From the NCBI RefSeq assembly GCF_016086655.4, contig NC_052140.2:3286001-3350000 (forward strand): DNA of 64,000 nt, in the 5' to 3' direction. The notes under the pieces are model-generated. The model saw only the letters and a program-made list of their open reading frames with translations, was not told the origin of the DNA and made no database searches. Every line of letters begins with the position of its first letter. The stretch's first letter is position 1. Both the position numbers and the translations under genes were made by a program. This document shows, in pieces, positions 58,120 through 64,000 of the stretch. This stretch comes from Lepeophtheirus salmonis (lineage: Eukaryota; Arthropoda; Copepoda; Siphonostomatoida; Caligidae).

Positions 58120-58640
58120 CACCGTTTACGCCGTCAGGAAGATGGGCTATGTCAAATAGGACAAACTGTCCCGGAGGAGTAAAATAAAATGGTTGAGGAC
58201 AATACCCTCAAGTCCATGAGAACCCATGCAAGAGATCTTGGGGTTTCACACCAAACTGTCCAGATACCTATCAAAAAAGTGTATGGAAAGAGACTTGTTA
58301 GGGTGGAGATGTCACTCATGACAACAGCATTGAAAGAAACTCATCTTCTCCATTGCAAGACTATTTTGAATCAGTCTTTTGAGTTCTTTTGAACTTTTTT
58401 TTGACACTTTTGGGCCACATATAGCCCTGATGTCAATCCCCTTGACTACACCTTTTGGGTGCATGTCGAGGGGAAGGCCTGTGGTGCCCATTATCCAGAC
58501 ACCGAGACCCTCAAAGCCACTGGGAAGCCATGAAAGATTACTATATCTGCAGTGGGGTGAGGTCTTCCCCCGACGCCAGGAAGCCATCATTGCAGAAAGG
58601 GCGGCTACATTAATAATTAAGAGAGCTCAGACACACATCT
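58120..58640 (+). pseudogene. mariner-family (DD37D) transposase relic
   Basis: The open frame at 58189 reads MVEDNTLKSMRTHARDLGVS then HQTVQIPIKKVYG, which aligns with MVEDDPTRSMK of the copy at 2454-3088, so they belong to one family. After a deletion the text jumps to FWATYSPDVNPLDYTFWVHV (third catalytic Asp in PLD) and EGKACGAHYPDTETLKATGK. Stops and shifts are frequent, and no TIR was found. Older than the 2.3-kb copy. Confidence 0.7.
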
Positions 58641-58659
58641 TTTTTTATTTATTTGGTTG

Positions 58660-59164
58660 AAATTATATTTGTTATTTAATAAATTATATCTTGTTGAATT
58701 TTAAAATTCAAAGTGATCAGATTTTAATGGACCAATTGGTAATTTAAAAAATATTAATATATATTTATTTCTGTATGAATTGACTGAAGCATTGGATGAC
58801 AATTTTGATGTATTGTTTAAATTTTTGTCGTTGTAGGGAAATTAAAAACATGACTGTGGATGGGAGACCACTCATGAAGATGATCGTTACTACAATCAGA
58901 ATGAAAAGTATTTCTATATTAGATTAATTTATTTAAATGTAATTTTTTTAATATCTACAATGATACTGAAGGTTAGAGATTATATTTTTTTTTCTTTAAA
59001 GCCTAATAAGCATACCTTTATTTATAATTCTGATAAAAAAAACATTCTAACTTAATGAAATACAATCCTTAACATATTTGACAAGGATAAACAAGACAAA
59101 ACGACACTTAAAGTAACAGGGTTTTTTTCCATTTTTTTATACAAATATTTCAGAGTCTGAAATA
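58660..59164. other. AT-rich stretch, no gene seen
   Basis: Nothing recognised. Confidence 0.35.
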
Positions 59165-59358
59165 GCGACCATTGTCTGAGAAATTTGCCAAAACGTCGAG
59201 TTCTTTATCGATTACACCTTCCAAATTTGTTGCAAATCAGCAAGAAGAAATGATCACCTGCACTTTACTGATAAATGACCTCCACGTAAAAAGTCTTTGG
59301 AAAATTCGGATCTGTGGTCACTACCCAATCAGTTTTTGAGGTCGTGATTTGTAGATTT
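59165..59358. repeat. dispersed repeat family C, copy 2
   Basis: Copy of 10486-10689. On the minus strand it is better preserved as protein: ITTSKTDWVVTTDPNF and LEGVIDKELDVLANFSDNGR. Confidence 0.8.
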
Positions 59359-60089
59359 TCTTTTATTTTTAGTTCATACATTCGCATAAAAGGACTTATC
59401 ATATGACTCTTGTAGAGAATGTCTACGGCCGTGTCTATTTTCTCGCTGGAGAATGTGCAATTTATACTTTCATCCGGATTATTCGACTTTATAGATTATA
59501 AAAACGTTGGTCTTTGTTTTTCTTTAGCATCCTTACGGTAGGATGATGGTTGAAGATATTGATATTTACCTATGTATACTAAAGTTTGGTTGATAGAAGG
59601 AATATATAACGTTGTTTGTTCATACGTTATATATATCTTAAAAATTGTTTATTGCATGTCGTCGTGTAAGGTCTGAAGATGACAATTTCTTTAAATAGCA
59701 GTATTTCTTCTTACTATCGGTTTCAGTGTAGAAAATGGTAACTAACATATTTACAAGAGGAAACGTTTTGCTTACCCTATTGTTTATTTTATCATATAAA
59801 TAAAAGTTGGTTAAAATATGATATTCTTGAAACTGAACTAGAGTATTATGGGTAATCAGGGGGAATGGTCGGCGATAATTTCTCCCTCGAGAAAATTTTG
59901 AAAATAAAGTTGATTAGACAGGGGCGTCCGCCGGAGGTGGGCTGGAGAGGCTGTAACCCCTCCCCCCCCATTAAGGAATTTTTGCTTTTTATTTGATACT
60001 ATTGGCAAATTATGCAGCAGAGCAAAATATTAATTTTTTTGTGAATAACTATGGATTTTTAATTTTTATGGGAAAATGTCCCCCATGGC
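59359..60089. other. AT-rich stretch with a poly-C motif
   Basis: At 59930-59970 GGGGCGTCCGCCGGAGGTGG and CCCCTCCCCCCCC mark a possible transposon end; GGCAAATTATGCAGCAGAGC at 60003 matches, inverted, sequence near 54300-54325. Confidence 0.35.
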
Positions 60090-60237
60090 AATTTCAAAGG
60101 TGCTCGGATCAGATTCAGTTGAGACATGTCTACAGAACAATAAATCCAGCCGGAACTATGGTCTTGGGCGTTGTGGCTAGCACAAAAGAAGTCTTCCCTC
60201 CCATTTTCGTATGGTTTCATCGAATTTCTGGATAAGA
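60090..60237 (+). pseudogene. mariner-family transposase, central scrap
   Basis: The frame reads RTINPAGTMVLGVVASTKEV followed by FPPIFVWFHR, the block -MV-GVV-S-G---PP-F that lies between the first and second catalytic Asp in DD37D transposases. The rest of the protein is absent. Confidence 0.5.
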
Positions 60238-60368
60238 AAGTGCTACCTTACGCAAGTGAAAAGTTCAGTGACAACATATCACATATTGAATAAAAGTGGT
60301 ACCATGCAAGATGTATATTCATATAAATAAATTGTTAAATAAATAAATGTCCTCACAAAACCTCCCGT

Positions 60369-60740
60369 TTAAATTTTACTCTTGAAAAATTGAAAATAAT
60401 AAAATATGAACCTATAGATAAGGTCAACCCTGTATTTTAGACCATTTACATTGTAAGGGGGATGGCGTTTCCCTTCAACTAGAACACCAATTATAAGATA
60501 TATAACGTTGTCCATCAATTGCAATGAAATCTTCAAAGGAGAACATAAACAATAATAAAATGTCAGATAAAAGGCCTCATGGTGAGACAAAATGTTAAAA
60601 GAAAAAATTTCAACTTGACAGCCTGTAATTTTCTTACAGTGTATGTTGTACATATTGATGATGGTTCTTAAAGTATTTTCATATCTTATCCTATTCTCTC
60701 GCTCCTTATAACTCATGGCCTTACAATGCTCCATTTGCAA
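60369..60740 (-). other. 123-codon open frame, unknown
   Basis: Starts with two near ATGs (MQMEHCKAMSYKERENRIRY) and ends at 60369; the later part reads IIGVLVEGKRHPPYNVNGLK. No domain recognised. In AT-rich DNA a frame of this length is only weak evidence for a gene. No splice partner or polyadenylation signal was sought successfully. Confidence 0.25.
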
Positions 60741-61346
60741 GGTAACTAGAAGTACAAGTTATCTCGATTACGCTTATTTAGACTGATGTGTGTCTTCCAA
60801 CACGTGTTTTGCTTTGTCGGCGTGACGTCATGGTCGATATACTATTAAATTTATTGATTGAATTCATGCATAGTTAGGAAGTGATTGATCTTCATAATTA
60901 AGACTAAAATGTTTTTAGTTTTTAAAACTAAATATACCTTAAAAAAAAAATGTTATAGAGGGAAATTATCTATATTTTGAAAACTTAAAAAAATACATAA
61001 ATTTCTTCAAACTTGAAAAAAAAAAAAAAAAATTGGAGTAGGATAAAAATGGGATATTTTATTATTTCAAAATTTAACAGACATAATGACTCATCTTTCC
61101 TATTTTCCTAGCTGATTTATATTTTATACGGCACTTATTTAATTTATTAATATATTTTAGTCGAATAAATGTTCAAGTACGTATAAATTTTTTGATGACT
61201 TCACGAGGTTCATTGGAGTACTTACAATAAATAATTTTTATTGATTAAATTCGTCTTCCATTTTCTTTCAAAAAATTTTAAATTATATCGATGGTTGAAT
61301 AAATCCCCCTCTTGATAAAGTTTGTAGCTATGGACTATGCGAAACA

Positions 61347-61860
61347 TTAAGTATGAATTCCTAATTTTCGGAATTTATGGGCATATAGCCCACAACGTAT
61401 ATAAATCCCTCTTCCTGACAGCTGATTTTGATGGAAATACTGGCAAAATCTCCTACATTGTAGTTTATATTTTTCATCTTCACTACCAGATTCTGGGTCC
61501 CTGTATTCTTCTTGTTCTTCAAAAAAAATTGGAAAAATCAAAATCTTCAATATATTCGAACGTTTCCTCCGTTAAAAATTCATGATTTTGTCTTAAATCT
61601 TTTTCATCTAATATACTCCCTTTGACATGATGAATGATTGAGAGTGATCGTCATTTACTCCGTTTCGCTTGGGGTTGGCAGAGGTTTTTCACCTAGTACA
61701 AGATTTTTTGAAGGAATAGCATCCACATTTAATTTTCTTTTTAAAGTCAAGCCCAATAGTTCATTCCTTAAATCTCTCTCATTTAAGTTTTCCCCATAAT
61801 GATTTTCAAAAATTCGTAGTGTCCTTCAATTAAAATTTAATAGAATGAAGCCATTTTTTT
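61347..61860 (-). pseudogene. transposase-like gene relic, family uncertain
   Basis: The minus strand reads ERDLRNELLGLTLKRKLNVD then AIPSKNLVLGEKPLPTPSET and stops; shifted, ILDEKDLRQNHEFLTEETFE and YIEDFDFSNFF; shifted again in a T-run near 61527, FEEQEEYRDPESGSEDEKYK and GRGIYIRCGLYAHKFRKLG to a TGA at 61347. The final part recalls the GY-A-KFR block near the end of P/THAP9-type transposases, but weakly. Three frames in 510 bp indicate a dead copy. Confidence 0.45.
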
Positions 61861-61869
61861 TTTATGATA

Positions 61870-63680
61870 AAATTTTAAACGTTTGTTGTGAAATTTTTGT
61901 AGCTTCCGACAACCCATGATGACACTATGTAGCAAAATTTGGCTCTTGGAATGCCCATGATTATTTTTTGAATATTTAATTAATCAGCAATACAAGTCTA
62001 CATAAAAGGAAGTTTAAAACTTTAATAAAATTTGTAATTATTATGACTAAATAAGTTGTTACTACTAATTAATTAATCTTAGTATGAAGCTATCTTAAAA
62101 TTTATTTTAAATGCCTTGCTTTTAAATTATAAATTAGTAATTATATATTTATTAAATTACAGGGCTCGAAGATTAAATCCACGCCCTATCTCATATTAAG
62201 AAAAAACAAAATAAACTCCATCATTTTTAATATTGTTATTTGAATTAAAAATCAAAGTTATTGTAGGTCATATGTCTTGAGGCTTACTCGATATAATTGC
62301 CCTCAGAGTGTAGTTCTTTGAAATATGGAATAACTGCGGAATAAAGTTTTTGATTTATCTCTCTCCTCCAGAGCTTTATAAAAAAACAAAAAAATCAATA
62401 TTTCATTATCTCAATTATTCGATGTCATTCACATGAATGGATTATGAAAATGCTCCAAAGACAAAGAACTCTACCATATTAAGATTAAAAGTTGAGGGAA
62501 GGTAGTTATTCTATAGTTTAAGATTCACCTTTAAAATCAATGCACTCAAAAAAATGACCCAGTCCAATAATCTAAACTCAGCCTTCATATGCAACTGGCT
62601 TTAAGTCTGGCGATGATTCTTTGTGTCAGAATCCATTTACTCATCCTTGTCTTCATTCCACAATACAAGACAAAGAAAAGGATAGCAGGAACTGAACTGA
62701 GGATTCTTATTGTATTCATTTTGTAGCAAAAGACTAACAGGAGAAGAATATCATGTATTTTTGCTAAAAAATGCCTTTAGAAATCAAACTTAGGGTTTTA
62801 AAATTTGAGAAATTTTCTGCCAATACTACATACGATGAATTGAATAAATTAATTTATAACTACAGAGCCTGAAATAATATTTGCAGGATAATGGGATCGT
62901 AAAGCCTATACAAAACAATGTCATAAGGAAAGGCTTTCAGAGGCCCTAATATATTGGGAGTTAACATCACATTCTCGATGACCTACTAAAATATAGCATC
63001 TATTTTCTAATCCATTAGCTATCAGCATAGCCTGAATTGATTTACTTATTTATTGAAAATATATCAATGTCCCTTCCAAAACATTGTAACCAAGTTGTGA
63101 TGGATGAAGTTTCAAAGAAGTGAAAACCTTGGAGGGCGAGATGAAGATCACGTAATTATATGAATTATGCCAAACCTGTCGCCATTATAAAATAACTTCC
63201 CATTGTCCTCAAATCAAGTGGAGAAGCTTCCGTGGTTACATAATGCACGATATAATTCACGAGCAACATATACTTAAACTTATAGCTTCTTTCCTTTTGC
63301 CAGACAGTCGTACTATCTTAGTTACAGTATGTGATTTCAGCTCTCCACGGTTTTATACTCAAAATCACAATAAATCAACTTTAATGGACAAATATTAAAT
63401 TCATGGGAGCTTTTTATTTGCTTCGATTAATTTTCATTCATTAAAGACTTTCATATTCTCTAAGAATTAGGATAAAAGAAACTATGGGACTCTCATCTCT
63501 TTATTACTTCCGAAAGTTGAGTATTTTACCAAAAAGTAAATTTGATCTTATTCCACATTTTTATCGTGTTCTTAAATTGAAAAATAAATAGCTACTTGTT
63601 ACAGCTAAGTGTTCAGTTTATGAAATTTCGTTAGGTATTGGTTCGTAGCTTTTGAATAAATAAGCAAAAAAAAAAAAAAA
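61870..63680. other. AT-rich stretch, no gene seen
   Basis: Nothing recognised; short direct and inverted repeats only. Confidence 0.35.
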
Positions 63681-63887
63681 TGTCGATGCTCACATAAATA
63701 CTTTATTAACATATATTATGATTAAATATTCTGTATAGGGTTGACAATAATGATAAACATTGATAAAGCAGTACATGAATATAACATAGACAAGCACAAT
63801 GAACATCCAATTATGTACAAAAAAAAAATTATTTCCATATTATGTACAACATATAGGTATATGATAGAGGGCGAGCAAGTAAGTTAC
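63681..63887 (-). other. 3' UTR of the insulin-like peptide gene
   Basis: AT-rich segment between the stop codon (63888-63890) and the likely cleavage site just below the polyadenylation signal; the lower limit is approximate. Confidence 0.5.
63702..63707 (-). terminator. polyadenylation signal AATAAA
   Basis: TTTATT on the plus strand (AATAAA on the minus), about 180 bases after the insulin-like stop codon. Confidence 0.6.
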
Positions 63888-64000
63888 TTAGCAAAAGCTA
63901 AGAAGGGTTGTGAATGAACAAGGCTGAGCACAGCATTGATCCGTGAGCCCTGCTCGTTTCTTCATGTTACTACGAAGATTATTCATACCCATCATTTCTT
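63888..64000 (-). CDS. insulin-like peptide, C-terminal exon with A chain (partial)
   Basis: Thirty-seven codons are visible; the gene continues beyond the window. The reading is MMGMNNLRSNMKKR, a dibasic processing site, then AGLTDQCCAQPCSFTTLLSF and a final C directly before TAA (63888-63890). The spacing C-C-x3-C-x8-C is exactly that of an insulin A chain, and the stop follows the last cysteine as in many insulins. The part before KKR would be the end of the C peptide. Insulin-like peptides are secreted hormones acting through a receptor tyrosine kinase in growth and reproduction. The B chain, signal peptide and any intron lie outside. No disabling change is visible. It could belong to the insulin or IGF-like branch; the lack of a C-terminal extension favours an insulin-type peptide. 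Confidence 0.88.
   Translation of the reverse strand, partial: EMMGMNNLRSNMKKRAGLTDQCCAQPCSFTTLLSFC

Noticed and set aside
1..64000. CRISPR array, prokaryotic operon or phage
   Set aside because: No spaced direct repeats of suitable length, no ribosome binding sites or gene strings; the window is clearly eukaryotic.

Overview
This window looks like nuclear DNA of an arthropod. It is AT-rich, almost gene-free in long open frames, full of GT-AG-type splice motifs, and packed with decayed animal transposons (DD37D mariner, P, hAT, piggyBac and R2-like retrotransposons). The mix, and an insulin-like peptide exon at the right edge, would fit a copepod such as a caligid sea louse; the species is an inference from general knowledge, not something the sequence proves.

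Layout. 1-6.2 kb: remnants of a repetitive arthropod gene family (minus strand), a deleted but TIR-bounded DD37D mariner copy at 2322-3211, and dispersed repeats. 6.2-9.9 kb: a P-element-like transposon with long terminal inverted repeats; its transposase is split and an unrelated repetitive gene (7225-8893, broken by three stops and one frameshift) lies between the two transposase pieces. 10-13.3 kb: transposase-like remnants and a few short candidate exons. 15.5-20.8 kb: a worn R2-like endonuclease fragment, then piggyBac and hAT pseudogenes. 20.9-37.2 kb: an island of R2-like (restriction-like endonuclease) non-LTR retrotransposon copies, all on the minus strand, roughly head to tail. One is nearly complete (zinc finger, reverse transcriptase, CCHC knuckle, endonuclease); the others are partial, and two form a tandem segmental duplication. 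This island is clearly more GC-rich than its surroundings.

37.2-63.6 kb: long AT-rich DNA with few coding signals: a pair of paralogous spliced exons (37.7 and 52.4 kb), a foldback element (39.1-39.7 kb), hAT-type MITEs (46.0 and 54.1 kb), a strong 54-bp palindrome (51.64 kb), decayed mariner pieces (58.2 and 60.1 kb), and small coding-like fragments. 63.68-64.0 kb: the 3' end of an insulin-like peptide gene on the minus strand, the most secure host gene here; its B chain would lie beyond the window.

Nothing in the window forms an operon or shared pathway. Most recognisable proteins are broken transposase or reverse-transcriptase copies. The points most worth following are the P-like element carrying a second gene, the R2-like cluster with shared TTAA-rich 3' ends, the duplicated spliced exons, and the insulin-like exon.
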